From Actinoplanes subtropicus (GTDB lineage: Bacteria > Actinomycetota > Actinomycetes > Mycobacteriales > Micromonosporaceae): DNA of 64,000 nucleotides. Below the pieces are notes generated by a model. The model ran no database searches. It worked only from the letters and a program-made list of their open reading frames with translations, and was not told the DNA's origin. Each line of letters opens with the position of its first letter. Within the stretch, counting starts at the first letter, position 1. The translations under genes were made by a program, and so were the position numbers. The stretch lies in contig NZ_JOJL01000039.1 of assembly GCF_000721705.1 (NCBI RefSeq), forward strand, positions 62,001 to 126,000, written 5' to 3'. Below are positions 32,299 through 40,885 of this stretch, piece after piece.

Positions 32299-32913
32299 TC
32301 AGCCGTAGTCGCGGGCGGCCAGCTCGATCAGGCCCCGCAGGGCGTCACGGCAGTCCTTGGCGTCGGTCATCACGGCGACCGCGGTGCCCGACGCCGGCCA
32401 GACGAACGAGAAGCAGCTGAAGCCGGTGTTCTGCCCGGTATGCCCGAAGCACCCGTCGCCGAACTCGGTGCCCAGCCCGAACCCACCGGGCACCTGCGGG
32501 GTCACCATCTGCTCGGCCAGAGCCTGCGGGAGCAGCGCCGACTCGCCGGCGACGGCCCGGCCGATCGCCAGCTCCAGCCGCACCAGGTCGGCCGGGGTGC
32601 TCCACAGGCCGGCGCCGGCCATCTCCGGCTGCGTGTGGCACCCGCCGGCCACCGGAACGCCGCCGCGGTGGCCACGGGCGGCGCGCATCCCCTGCTCGTA
32701 CGGGAAATCCTGGCGGTAGCTGCTGTCCGCCATGCCGACCGGTTCCAGCACGAGCGCGGCCATCGCGGCGACATGCTTGCTGATCGAACAAGCCTGGAAC
32801 ACCAGATCCGGACCGCCGGTCCAGACCTCCCCGCCCGGGCCGCCGACCGCCACCCCGGCGCCGGGAACCCGGTCACCCGGGACCAGATCCGCCCATTCCT
32901 CCGGGAAGCCCAC
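32299..32913 (-). CDS. Serine hydrolase of the beta-lactamase/penicillin-binding family with internal deletion
   Basis: Only 204 residues, about half the usual size. The nucleophile motif SISK (S43, K46) is present and so is the C-terminal HTGQNTGF region equivalent to the KTG box. However, ten residues after SISK the sequence jumps to LEPVGMADSSY, which in full-length relatives lies more than 100 residues later. The Tyr-x-Asn motif and the usual HTAGL region are therefore missing through an in-frame deletion. The frame is open, so a protein may be made, but it is probably inactive. GTG start at 32913. Confidence 0.75.
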   Translation of the reverse strand: MGFPEEWADLVPGDRVPGAGVAVGGPGGEVWTGGPDLVFQACSISKHVAAMAALVLEPVGMADSSYRQDFPYEQGMRAARGHRGGVPVAGGCHTQPEMAGAGLWSTPADLVRLELAIGRAVAGESALLPQALAEQMVTPQVPGGFGLGTEFGDGCFGHTGQNTGFSCFSFVWPASGTAVAVMTDAKDCRDALRGLIELAARDYG

Positions 32914-32929
32914 GCCCGATCGGCGTCTT

Positions 32930-33574
32930 CTATCGCCGGGCGAAGGTCAGATGGGTGACGCCGCTCGGGGTCGTCACCGCCTCGACCGTGAAGCGCTCCT
33001 CGAGGGCCTCCAGCTCGTCCCAGAGCCGCACGCCCCGGCCCAGCACGATCGGGACCAGCACGACGTGCAGGTGGTCGATCAGGTCGGCCGCGAGGAACTG
33101 GCGGACCGTGCTGGGGCCGCCGCCGATCCGTACGTCCAGGCCACGGGCCGCCTCACGCGCCTGAGCGAGCGCCTCGGCCGGGCTCGCGTCAAGGAAATGG
33201 AAGGTGGTGCCGCCCTCCATCGCCAGAGTCGGCCGCGGGTGATGGGTCAGCACGAAGACCGGCGTGTGGAACGGCGGATCGTCACCCCACCAGCCCTTCC
33301 ACTCCTCATCCGGCCAGGCCCCCCGCTGCGGCCCGAACTTGTTGCGGCCCATGATCTCGGCCCCGATGCCGGGCCCCCACGCCGAGGCGAAGGCGTTGTC
33401 GGCCCCCTCGCTCCCGCCGTCCTTGCCGTTCATCGACTGGAACGCGCGGGTCCCGAAGAACCACTCCATGAGCCGCCCGCCGGCATGCCCGAACGGCGCC
33501 TCCAGGCTCTGCCCGTCCCCGGTGGCGAACCCGTCCAGCGAGACCGCCATGTTGTGCACCCGCACCTTTGACAT
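32930..33574 (-). CDS. Dihydrofolate-reductase-like (RibD C-terminal domain) protein
   Basis: 214 residues. VRVHNMAVSLDGFATGDGQS at the N-terminus, GAEIMGRNKFGPQRG, and the NADPH-contacting DVRIGGGPSTVRQFL followed by IDHLHVVLVPIVLGRGVRLW are the hallmarks of the RibD_C/YwjB-like family. These are predicted NADPH-dependent reductases of unknown substrate and are common in actinobacteria. The gene is next to the truncated hydrolase on the same strand with 16 bases between them. Confidence 0.88.
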   Translation of the reverse strand: MSKVRVHNMAVSLDGFATGDGQSLEAPFGHAGGRLMEWFFGTRAFQSMNGKDGGSEGADNAFASAWGPGIGAEIMGRNKFGPQRGAWPDEEWKGWWGDDPPFHTPVFVLTHHPRPTLAMEGGTTFHFLDASPAEALAQAREAARGLDVRIGGGPSTVRQFLAADLIDHLHVVLVPIVLGRGVRLWDELEALEERFTVEAVTTPSGVTHLTFARR

Positions 33575-33602
33575 GGCCCCACTCTAGGCCTGGGCGTGGG
33601 CG

Positions 33603-34226
33603 TCACTCGTAGCAGCCGGGCCGGTCGCTTTCCAGCTGCACGTCGGTGACCTTGCTGTTCTGGATGTTGATCCGGTAGTGCGCGCCGTCGCCCTTCACGA
33701 CGTCGACCAGCGCGTCGCCGCCGGTTCGCCGGGCGGCGGGGGTCTCGTCGCCGTCGATGCGCCAGGTGAGATGCGGATACGCTCGGCGCACCGCGGCCAG
33801 CGTGCTGCCGGGCCGGATGCCCGCCGCCGTCTTCTGGTCGCCGAACGAGTCGAGGGCGCGCAGCCCGTACTTTCCGTTGAAGACCATCCAGACCCGGTCC
33901 GGCCGGCCCTTCCAGTGCGCGCTGACGCAGCCGTCGAAGACGGAAGCGCCCTCGCCGGTGTCGACGACGATCAGGCCGGTCGCCTTGGCCGCGGCCAGGC
34001 TCATGCCGATCTTCAGCGGTCCGATGTGGTCCGGGTAGATGGTCAGGTGGGCCGGGTCGGCAGCGGTCGCCTTGACCGGCTGGACGGCCGGCGACGGGCT
34101 GGACGAGGAGGTGGGACCGGCCGGCGCGGCGGGGGCGGTGCCCTCGTTCCTGGTCGTGGTGTCGCCGCAGGCGGCGACGAGGGCCACCAGCGCGGCGGCA
34201 CCGAAGAGGTGGGCGAGACGATGCAT
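33603..34226 (-). CDS. Putative lipoprotein
   Basis: 207 residues from ATG 34226. The signal HLFGAAALVALVAACGD has a lipobox with Cys23. A low-complexity Ser/Pro/Ala linker (APAAPAGPTSSSSPSPAV) follows, then a globular domain starting HLTIYPDHIGPLKIGMSLAA and containing AGIRPGSTLAAVRRAYP, a pattern seen in actinobacterial cell-surface lipoproteins of unknown role. Upstream in-frame codons are not used because the lipobox fits only the shorter start. Confidence 0.75.
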   Translation of the reverse strand: MHRLAHLFGAAALVALVAACGDTTTRNEGTAPAAPAGPTSSSSPSPAVQPVKATAADPAHLTIYPDHIGPLKIGMSLAAAKATGLIVVDTGEGASVFDGCVSAHWKGRPDRVWMVFNGKYGLRALDSFGDQKTAAGIRPGSTLAAVRRAYPHLTWRIDGDETPAARRTGGDALVDVVKGDGAHYRINIQNSKVTDVQLESDRPGCYE

Positions 34227-34377
34227 CGAAGTGTGTTCCTTCCCCGTGGGCTTCACTCGGCGCGACGCGCCGACCACAGACAGCATCGCGGCCTCGCGGC
34301 CCCGGGGAATCACGGATACGTGCCAACGAGCGAAAGCGCCGGCATCGGACCGCGGTGCCCGATGCCGGCGCCCCTTC

Positions 34378-35595
34378 TCAGGGTGCGGTCCAGCCGGTCG
34401 GGATGTGCCCGATCCGGACCCGCTGCGGGTGGTCGCCGACCGCCACCGAGGTCACCTTCTGACCGGTGGCGAAGTCGATCGCGGTCACCTGGTCGGCGCC
34501 CGACTCGGAGATCACGCAGTCCTTGCCGTCGCCGCTCACCGTCGCCCAGTACGGCTTGCTCGCCGTCACCAGCGTCCCCGGGGTCAGCGTCGCGCGGTCG
34601 ACGATCGTCGCGTAGTTGTCCATCGTGCCGGCGACGCAGAGCTTCGAGCCGTCCGGGCTCATCGACAGCCCATGGTGCCGCGAGTCGTTCACCCAGGTCG
34701 TCCGGTCCGGGTTGGTGGCCGGGTTCTTGGGCATGTCCACCACCCGGGTGATCTTGTCGCTGGCCACGTCGTACTCGACGATGCCGGCGAAGAACGAGAC
34801 CTGGAAGTACAGCTTCGACTCGTCCGGGGTGAAGACCGCGGGCCGGACCGCGTTGGACAGGTCGGAGCGGCCGAAGGCGTCCAGCCGCGACCGCATGTCG
34901 ATGGTCTTGACCACCTGGAACGTCTTGGCGTCGGCGATCGTGATGTGCCGGTCGCCCTTGGTCCAGTCCAGCGACGGGTCGTCCAGCGACGTGTTCACCT
35001 CGCCGATCGACATGTTCCAGAGGTACTTGCCGTCCTTGGTGAAGATGTTCTCGTGCGGCTTGTCGCCCGCCCCGAAGGAACCCAGCTGCTTGCCGGTGAC
35101 GATGTCCAGCACGTGCACCGTGTTCGAGGTCGAGGCGGAGACCGCCACCTCCGTGCCGTCCGGCGAGACGGCCATGTGGTCGGCGCGGTAGCCGGAGACC
35201 GCGAAGCGCCACTTCTCCGCGCCGGTGGCCAGGTCGATCGAGACCACGTCGGCGAAGCTCGGCCGGGAGACGACCAGCGCGTCACCCGCGGGCGTGGTGT
35301 ACATGTCGTCGACCAGCTGGTCGTGCCCCTCCCCCGGGCCCTGCTGGATGCCGAGGTAGTAGGCGAGCTTGATCGGGTTGAGGTAGATCTCGGTGAGCCG
35401 CTGGGTCTTGTCCGGCACCACGTTGATCCGCCCGATCTTGGCGAAATCGCCGGTCGAGTGGATCACGTCGACTGTGCCGTCCCAGTTGTTGCCGACGAAC
35501 ATGACCTGCTGAAGAGTGGGCGCCGCGGCTGGGGTGCCCGCGGCGAGCAGCAGCGCGGCCAGCGCGCCTTTCAAAAGTCCGATCTGTACGGTCAT
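34378..35595 (-). CDS. Secreted YVTN-type beta-propeller protein
   Basis: 405 residues from ATG 35595. A signal peptide (LLKGALAALLLAAGTPAAA) is followed by seven-bladed-propeller repeats: VMFVGNNWDGTVDVIHSTGD, MAVSPDGTEVAVSASTSNTV, ENIFTKDGKYLWNMSI, AVFTPDESKLYFQVSF, LSMSPDGSKLCVAGT and ATVSGDGKDCVISESGADQV. Such proteins act in binding or as parts of dehydrogenases; no catalytic motif is obvious. It is divergent from the PucR-type regulator, which could control it. The start region overlaps an AT-rich AAAAGTCCGATCTGT motif. Confidence 0.82.
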   Translation of the reverse strand: MTVQIGLLKGALAALLLAAGTPAAAPTLQQVMFVGNNWDGTVDVIHSTGDFAKIGRINVVPDKTQRLTEIYLNPIKLAYYLGIQQGPGEGHDQLVDDMYTTPAGDALVVSRPSFADVVSIDLATGAEKWRFAVSGYRADHMAVSPDGTEVAVSASTSNTVHVLDIVTGKQLGSFGAGDKPHENIFTKDGKYLWNMSIGEVNTSLDDPSLDWTKGDRHITIADAKTFQVVKTIDMRSRLDAFGRSDLSNAVRPAVFTPDESKLYFQVSFFAGIVEYDVASDKITRVVDMPKNPATNPDRTTWVNDSRHHGLSMSPDGSKLCVAGTMDNYATIVDRATLTPGTLVTASKPYWATVSGDGKDCVISESGADQVTAIDFATGQKVTSVAVGDHPQRVRIGHIPTGWTAP

Positions 35596-35701
35596 TTCGG
35601 GTTCCCCTGCCGGGCGGAAGCTGTTACTTTTCGGTAACCCCATGGGAACAAGCAAGCGATCTACGTCGATAGAGGGTCGCACCCAATGCAAGAGCGCCAC
35701 C

Positions 35702-35718
35702 TTGTCGCCGAGCGACAA
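35702..35718. promoter_or_regulatory. Perfect inverted repeat upstream of the PucR-type gene
   Basis: TTGTCGC, spacer CGA, GCGACAA: perfect 7-bp arms ending 11 bases before the ATG at 35730. Position and symmetry suggest a binding site for the adjacent regulator. A second, weaker inverted repeat GTTAC-N6-GTAAC lies at 35623-35638 closer to the propeller gene. Confidence 0.5.
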
Positions 35719-35729
35719 CCGGACCGGAC

Positions 35730-36878
35730 ATGCTGACCGGCACGGTTGCTGCCCTCGTGCAGGACATGTCCCAGGACGATCAGCTGGTCGACGACGTCGT
35801 CGCCTCCGCGCGCGCCCAGTTCCCCGAAGTGGCCCGGCTGCCCTGGGCGGAGAGCCGCCGGCACGTCGCGGCGCTGCTGGCCGCCGGGTTCGCCGCGTTC
35901 AAGCGGGCGGCGGCCGAGGACGAGTTCGGGACCGATCTCGATTTCAGCGAGGCCCGGCGGTTCGGGGCCGAGCGCGCGGCCCTCGGCGTACCGGTCGCGG
36001 GTTTGATGGCCGGGGTGCACGGCGGCCGCAGCCGCCTCCTGGAGATCGCCATCAACCGAGGCCGCGAATCCGGCATCCCGCTGGACGAGCTGCTGCAGGC
36101 CCTGCTCAAGCTCGACCGGTACGGCACCGAGCTGGAACGCCACGTGATCGACGGCTACCGGCAGGCCGAGCGCCAGCTGAACAAGGACGACCGGACCGCG
36201 CGGATTCGGGTGCTGCGCCGGCTGCTGCTCGACGACGACGGCGCCCCGGCCGCCCCCGAGGAAGACCCGGCCCGCTTCGGGCTGCACGCCTCGGGCACCT
36301 ACCACTGCGTCATCACCGACGTGGCCGACCCGGCCCGGGTCCGGTCCCTCGAAGACGCTTTCGCCCGCTGCGGCGGTGTCCTGGCCCCGGTCGGCGGACG
36401 GCTCACCGGGCTGACCCCGCGGCTGCCGACCGGCCGAGCCCTCGACCCCAGCGTGCTGGTCGTCACCACCCCGCCGGTCACGCTCGACCAGGCCCGCAAC
36501 GCCTACCGGCTGTGCCGCACCGCGCTGCACGCCGCCCGGGCCAACGAGTCCACCGGCATCTGCGACGTGGTCGAGCTGGCCGGCGAGACCGCGCTGGCCG
36601 CGCAGCCGATGCTGGCCGGGTTCCTCAGCAGCGGCCTGCTCGGCGCGCTCGACCCGGCCGACGACTTCCACCGCGGGCTGGTCTCGACGGCGCTGGCGTA
36701 CCTCGACCACGGGCAGCGGCTCGACCTGACCGCGGGCGCCCTCCACCTGCACCCGAATACGGTCCGTTACCGGCTGCGCCGCCTGCAGGACCTGACCGGT
36801 TTCGGTACGCCGGCCGAGGGCCTGCCGGTGCTGGAGACGGTTCGGTGGTGGTGGGCGCTGCGCGCGTGGGCCCGCTGA
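35730..36878 (+). CDS. PucR/CdaR-type transcriptional regulator
   Basis: 382 residues. The N-terminal half is helical and acts as a sensor region (HVAALLAAGFAAFKRAAAED, VAGLMAGVHGGRSRLLEIAI). The C-terminal PucR helix-turn-helix is LTAGALHLHPNTVRYRLRRL near residues 335-354. It is divergent from the propeller gene and coupled to the next gene through a TGATG junction. The effector is unknown. Confidence 0.87.
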   Translation: MLTGTVAALVQDMSQDDQLVDDVVASARAQFPEVARLPWAESRRHVAALLAAGFAAFKRAAAEDEFGTDLDFSEARRFGAERAALGVPVAGLMAGVHGGRSRLLEIAINRGRESGIPLDELLQALLKLDRYGTELERHVIDGYRQAERQLNKDDRTARIRVLRRLLLDDDGAPAAPEEDPARFGLHASGTYHCVITDVADPARVRSLEDAFARCGGVLAPVGGRLTGLTPRLPTGRALDPSVLVVTTPPVTLDQARNAYRLCRTALHAARANESTGICDVVELAGETALAAQPMLAGFLSSGLLGALDPADDFHRGLVSTALAYLDHGQRLDLTAGALHLHPNTVRYRLRRLQDLTGFGTPAEGLPVLETVRWWWALRAWAR

Positions 36879-37594
36879 TGCGGGTCACCGTGCTCGGCGC
36901 CTGCGGTGCCTGGCCGTCGCCGGCCGACGCGTGCAGCGGCTTCCTGGTCGAGCACGACGGCTTCCGGCTGGTGCTCGACCTCGGCTACGGCACGATGCCG
37001 CGCCTGCGCTCCCCCGAGACGATCGACGCCGTACTGATCAGCCACGGCCACCCCGACCACTGCGCCGACCTCAACCCGCTGCTGCGAGCGCGCACGCTGC
37101 GTGATTCACCACCAAAACCCTTGCGGGTGTACGCCCCAGCCGGAGCCCTGGACGCCGTCCTCGCCCTGGACCGCCCCGGGATGCTCGACTACGACCTGCG
37201 CGGTTTCGAGCCGAGCGTCGGCCCGTTCCGGGTGGACACGCGGATGCTCCCGCACTGGCTGCCCAACGCCGGCATCCGGTTGACGGCCGGCGGCACCACG
37301 CTGGCGTACACCGGCGACACCGGCCCGAGCCCCTTGATCGCCGAACTGGCCCGCGACGCCGACCTGCTGATCGCCGAAGCGAGCTACGCCGGCGAGGTGC
37401 CGGAGGATTCGCGCGCTTTTCTGTCGAGCGCCCGCCAGGCCGGCCGGAACGCGTCGGCCGCCGGCGTCGGCCGCCTCCTGCTGACCCACCTGATGCCCGG
37501 CGAGTCGGCGGCGACCGCACTCGACGCGACCACGTTCCCCGGCCCGGTCGAGGTCGCCCGGACGGGGATGACCGTGGACCTCGCCGCCGGCTAG
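36878..37594 (+). CDS. Metallo-beta-lactamase-fold hydrolase
   Basis: 238 residues. ATG 36878 overlaps the stop of the regulator gene. The metal-binding motif is SHGHPDHCADL, with downstream ligands in MLPHWLPNAG, AYTGDTGPSP and the final LLTHLMP. The pattern resembles the RNase Z/ElaC-like MBL group, including arylsulfatase-like and cyclic nucleotide hydrolases. No RNA-binding exosite is seen, so tRNase Z activity is not claimed. Confidence 0.85.
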   Translation: MRVTVLGACGAWPSPADACSGFLVEHDGFRLVLDLGYGTMPRLRSPETIDAVLISHGHPDHCADLNPLLRARTLRDSPPKPLRVYAPAGALDAVLALDRPGMLDYDLRGFEPSVGPFRVDTRMLPHWLPNAGIRLTAGGTTLAYTGDTGPSPLIAELARDADLLIAEASYAGEVPEDSRAFLSSARQAGRNASAAGVGRLLLTHLMPGESAATALDATTFPGPVEVARTGMTVDLAAG

Positions 37595-37597
37595 GCC

Positions 37598-38329
37598 TCA
37601 GGCGGGCTCCGTCCGGATCATGCGGACCAGGGCCCGGATGCCGGTCAGCAACTCCTGATGGTCCGACATGCCGTCGAGGGCCGACTCGATCCGCCGGGCC
37701 ATCTGCTCGATCCGGTCGCGTTCCGCCGCGGCCTGCACGCGCAGCCGGCCCAGCTCCTCCGCCACCGCCGCCCGCCCCTGATCGACACCGGTCCGCAGGG
37801 CGCCGAGCTCGTGCTCCATCGAGCCGACCCGGGTCCGCAACGCCTCGACGTCGTCGGGTGGGAACGTGCTCTCCACCCGGAGCGCCCAGAGCCGCTGCCG
37901 CAGGTGCTTGAGGAACGCCGCCGCCGGCCGTACCGCCGTGGAGATCAGGTAGAAGGCGGCCAGCCAGTAGCCGACCAGGTGGCCGCTGACCCACGCGAAG
38001 ACGGCCGTCGCCGCGGCGGTCCCGACGTGCCCGCCGAGCGCGAGCCACCTCGTCCGGCGGGCGATCAGCCGCGCCTCCCGGTCCCGCGACTCCGGCACGC
38101 CGATGCCCCGCTCCCGCGAGGTCTCGATCTGGCGCAGCACCTGCCGCGCCTCGAAGTACAGATTCCACGGCACCGTGACCAGCACGACCGTCCACATCAG
38201 CGCGGCCACGCCCCCGCCGACCGCCAGCAGCGCCGGAAGCGGCACCCCGGCCAACCGCCCCAGCCACGCGAACAGCAGAGCCGCCGCGGCCCCGCCGACG
38301 ACCACCGCCCACCACTTGAGCATCCGCAT
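37598..38329 (-). CDS. Membrane protein with C-terminal coiled coil
   Basis: About 243 residues. Four predicted membrane segments (WWAVVVGGAAAALLFAWLG, LLAVGGGVAALMWTVVLV, GHVGTAAATAVFAWVSGHL, GYWLAAFYLISTAV) are followed by about 100 charged residues with heptad spacing (VEALRTRVGSMEHELGALRT, VAEELGRLRVQAAAERDRIE), a likely coiled coil on the cytosolic side. I use ATG 38329; ATG 38323 has better Shine-Dalgarno spacing, and ATG 38365 overlaps a perfect 16-bp palindrome. The family is not recognised. It is convergent with the MBL gene, with three bases between the ends. Confidence 0.7.
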   Translation of the reverse strand: MRMLKWWAVVVGGAAAALLFAWLGRLAGVPLPALLAVGGGVAALMWTVVLVTVPWNLYFEARQVLRQIETSRERGIGVPESRDREARLIARRTRWLALGGHVGTAAATAVFAWVSGHLVGYWLAAFYLISTAVRPAAAFLKHLRQRLWALRVESTFPPDDVEALRTRVGSMEHELGALRTGVDQGRAAVAEELGRLRVQAAAERDRIEQMARRIESALDGMSDHQELLTGIRALVRMIRTEPA

Positions 38330-38364
38330 GACCTCACTTTTGTCGCCCGGCTGCGCCGCGACCA

Positions 38365-38380
38365 TGAGTACCGGTACTCA
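38365..38380. promoter_or_regulatory. Perfect 16-bp palindrome TGAGTACCGGTACTCA
   Basis: It lies just upstream of the preferred start codons of the membrane-protein gene on the minus strand and next to CTCACCGGGCAGAATC (38377-38392), which recurs at 40987-41002 as a probable promoter on the plus strand. It is therefore a candidate operator between divergent transcripts. The regulator is unknown. Confidence 0.5.
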
Positions 38381-38445
38381 CCGGGCAGAATCAGGCGCAC
38401 AGGGCAGCGCTCGGCTCCCACCATGAGCGGACGGGTACGCCGGAC

Positions 38446-38830
38446 GTGCAGAAGGGCGGGGACGCAAATTGGCGCTGGGGCACCGGCGAGCTCCTCGACC
38501 GCGACCGGGTCGACGAGATGACCGACCGCGCGCTGAGCGTCGAGCCGTGGGAAGCAGGGCCCGGTCGGCCCGGTTCACCTGTCCTACCTGATGTGGTTCC
38601 GGGACCCAGCGGTGGTTCAACCGTGCGCCGGATCCAGCTCGGAGCGCGCTTCGCGCCCTGCGGCGGGCCAAAGGACTCACCCGGGAGGAAGCCGGCGACC
38701 CGATCCGCGCCTCCGAGTCGAAATCAGCCGGACCCGGTGGCGTGCCACCCGATCGGCGGACGGGACGTGCTCCGCAACGACGTCGAGCGGCTGCGTCGGC
38801 CGGGCTACCCGGTGAGCCGTCGCCGGGTGG
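38446..38830 (+). pseudogene. Frameshifted remnants including an XRE-type regulator (DUF5753-like)
   Basis: No single frame is plausible, but short coding-like pieces appear in different frames. WRWGTGELLDRDRVDEMTDR (38470s) and VGPVHLSYLMWFRDPAV (near 38570) look like one former protein. The stretch SALRALRRAKGLTREEAGDP followed by IRASESK (38645-38725) matches the helix-turn-helix of XRE/DUF5753 regulators, and RDVLRNDVERL (38762-38795) matches its continuation in another frame. These shifts show a decayed gene, presumably of the actinomycete WhiJ-type regulator class. Confidence 0.55.
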
Positions 38831-38855
38831 CGGTGATGCCGCAGAATCATCAGGT

Positions 38856-39854
38856 GTGAACGGCTGGTCGGTACTGCTGCTGCTGGCGGATCTCGCCGCG
38901 GTCATCTTCGGCGTCGTGGTGACCCTGCGCGGCCGGTCGGCCGGCGCCGAGCCGGTCGTCACCCGGGCGCAACTGGCCGAGGTGGCGATGACCGGCGCGC
39001 TCATCTTCCTCATCGCGCTGGCCGTGCGGGGGCTCGGTCTGGTCGGCGTCTCCGCGCTCGTCGGGATGTCCGTGACGGTCGGGCGCGCGCTGCGGATCAG
39101 CATCGCGTTCGCCCACCTCGGTCGCTATCACCACGACGCGGCCGCCCGGCGGTACTTCCCGTGGGCCGCCGCCGGCACCGGGCTGGGCACCGTCGTGGTC
39201 CTGGTCGGCGTGGTCAGCGCCGGGTTCGGGGCGCCGCGACATACGCCGACCGAGGCCGAACGGGACAGCACCGACCTCGGGATCAAGGTGTTCGACCACG
39301 CGTACGGCGTGCCGAGCCGGGTGCTGGACCGCCAGCCGGTACTGGCCGACGTGGGCAGCCGGTACGTCGTGGCGGTCCCGGTCATCCGGTACCGGGTGGA
39401 CGGCGACGCGCTGCGTCTGGTCGTCGCGCACGACCTCACCTGCGTAGCGTCCACCGTGCTGCTCGCCGCGGACGACGGTGCCCTCGACGTGCTTGTCGGC
39501 TATCGCCCGAGCGGCCTGACCCCGACCGGCTCGCCGGACCCGGCCTCGTCGGACCCGGACCCGTCCGCGCCGGGCTCGCCTGACCCGGATCTGTCCGGGT
39601 CGGGGTGGACGCCGCCGCCGACCGACGCAACCGGGCCGCTGCCGGTGCCGAACGCGCGTACCTGCCAGCCCGGACCGCCCGCATGGTCGGTTGTCAACAC
39701 CGTCATCGAGGTGACCCTGCCCGCCGGCCTGGCGCCGTCTCCCGCGGTCCAGGGCGCGGGCGCGCCGCCGGCCCCGGTACCCTCCGGTCCGGCCGTGCAC
39801 GACGTCGGCGCCCACGGCGCCGCCAGCCCGGTACCGGCCTCACCCACGTCGTAG
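38856..39854 (+). CDS. Membrane protein with a proline/serine-rich C-terminal half
   Basis: 332 residues from GTG 38856. Three predicted membrane segments are LLLLADLAAVIFGVVVTL, EVAMTGALIFLIALAVRGLG and WAAAGTGLGTVVVLVGVVSA. An outer domain follows (DSTDLGIKVFDHAYGVPSR, VIRYRVDGDALRLVVAH), then a long Pro/Ser/Asp-rich stretch (DPASSDPDPSAPGSPDPDLS). A CAGAAT box eight bases upstream and no Shine-Dalgarno suggest a leaderless mRNA. The function is unknown. Confidence 0.65.
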   Translation: MNGWSVLLLLADLAAVIFGVVVTLRGRSAGAEPVVTRAQLAEVAMTGALIFLIALAVRGLGLVGVSALVGMSVTVGRALRISIAFAHLGRYHHDAAARRYFPWAAAGTGLGTVVVLVGVVSAGFGAPRHTPTEAERDSTDLGIKVFDHAYGVPSRVLDRQPVLADVGSRYVVAVPVIRYRVDGDALRLVVAHDLTCVASTVLLAADDGALDVLVGYRPSGLTPTGSPDPASSDPDPSAPGSPDPDLSGSGWTPPPTDATGPLPVPNARTCQPGPPAWSVVNTVIEVTLPAGLAPSPAVQGAGAPPAPVPSGPAVHDVGAHGAASPVPASPTS

Positions 39855-40543
39855 GGCCCAGGCCCGGCCCTGCCGATCATCGCCGTCCGGCGGCGGCGCC
39901 AGCCGACACCTGAGCCACAACGTCGCGCGCGGCGCCTGGGCGACTATCCAGCTCGGGTTCCCCGGCAGCATCACTTTGTTCGATCGGGGTCTCAGCCGAC
40001 CACGTCGCACGTTGAGTGGCGCAGGCGTTCAGGGCTGGGGACCCTGCCTAGGCTGCAGCACGGTGATGCCGACTCGGTCACCCCGCGAGGCCAGCGATCC
40101 GCCTGGTGGAGCCTCGATGTGTAGGTGGACCTTGTCGTGATCCAGGCGGTTCATGGCGGCCCCCAACCCCAAAACCCGCATGAGACTTCTCATCGGCATC
40201 GCGGGCATCGCCGTCGGGATCGCGTCAGCTGCACGCGGCGCCGCGGTCCTGGCCGACAGCCACCGCCTGCTCGGCATCGCGCTCATCGCCCCCGGGATCC
40301 AGAACTCGAACTGGTCGAATACGCGAGGCTGCCAGTCCACCCCCTCGGCCCGACCGCACTCCCACCGCCACAAGCACGCGGAAACACCCGCGCACGCACA
40401 GGCGGCTGGGGCTGACCGCCAGAGTCCCCACAGCGGCATGAGCGGACGCCCAGGGGCGGCAATGGATTTGTCCTGCCGGCTCACCGATCATGAACCTCAT
40501 GGAGGACCAGCAGGCGCCGCGCTAGGCCGAGGGCGAGGCGAAG
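39855..40543. other. Gap without a supported gene
   Basis: About 690 bases. Open frames on both strands (for example minus-strand 40029-40484, plus-strand 40153-40743) have atypical codon use and no recognisable domain. Short coding-like pieces such as RLLIGIAGIAVGIASAARGA suggest either a decayed membrane-protein gene or chance. No structured RNA or promoter was recognised. Confidence 0.45.
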
Positions 40544-40885
40544 GTGATCACGCTGTGCGGCTCGACCAAGTTCGAGGCCGAGTTCGCGGAGGTCAACCAG
40601 CGGCTCACGCTGGAAGGTTACGTCGTGATCAGCCTCGGAACGTTCACGCTCCCCGACCTGCCGGGCTACGACTGGACAGTCGACAGCTCGAACCTGAAGG
40701 GGCGGCTCGGCCGCGTGCACTTCCAGAAGATTCGCATGGCTGACGAGGTGTACATCGTGGATCCGGGCGGCTACCTGGGCGAGTCGACCCGACGAGAGAT
40801 CGCCTACGCGGAGTCGCTCGGCAAGCCGGTTCGGTATCTGAGCCACGAGCACTCGGCGCGAACGGGAGACAGCCCCCAAGCGTGA
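40544..40885 (+). CDS. Nucleoside 2-deoxyribosyltransferase-like (Rossmann-type) small protein
   Basis: 113 residues starting at GTG. MITLCGSTKFEAEFAEVNQR at the N-terminus and VYIVDPGGYLGESTRREIAY near the C-terminus match the DUF4406/nucleoside deoxyribosyltransferase-like fold, in which the glycine-serine loop and the Glu-Ser-Thr motif bind a nucleotide-like ligand. The function of these stand-alone bacterial proteins is not established. A GGCGAAG stretch precedes the start. Confidence 0.75.
   Translation: MITLCGSTKFEAEFAEVNQRLTLEGYVVISLGTFTLPDLPGYDWTVDSSNLKGRLGRVHFQKIRMADEVYIVDPGGYLGESTRREIAYAESLGKPVRYLSHEHSARTGDSPQA

Noticed and set aside
40029..40484. Minus-strand open frame of about 150 codons in a gene gap
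   Set aside because: Codon use is atypical, there is no ribosome-binding site or domain, and other frames overlap with equal quality.
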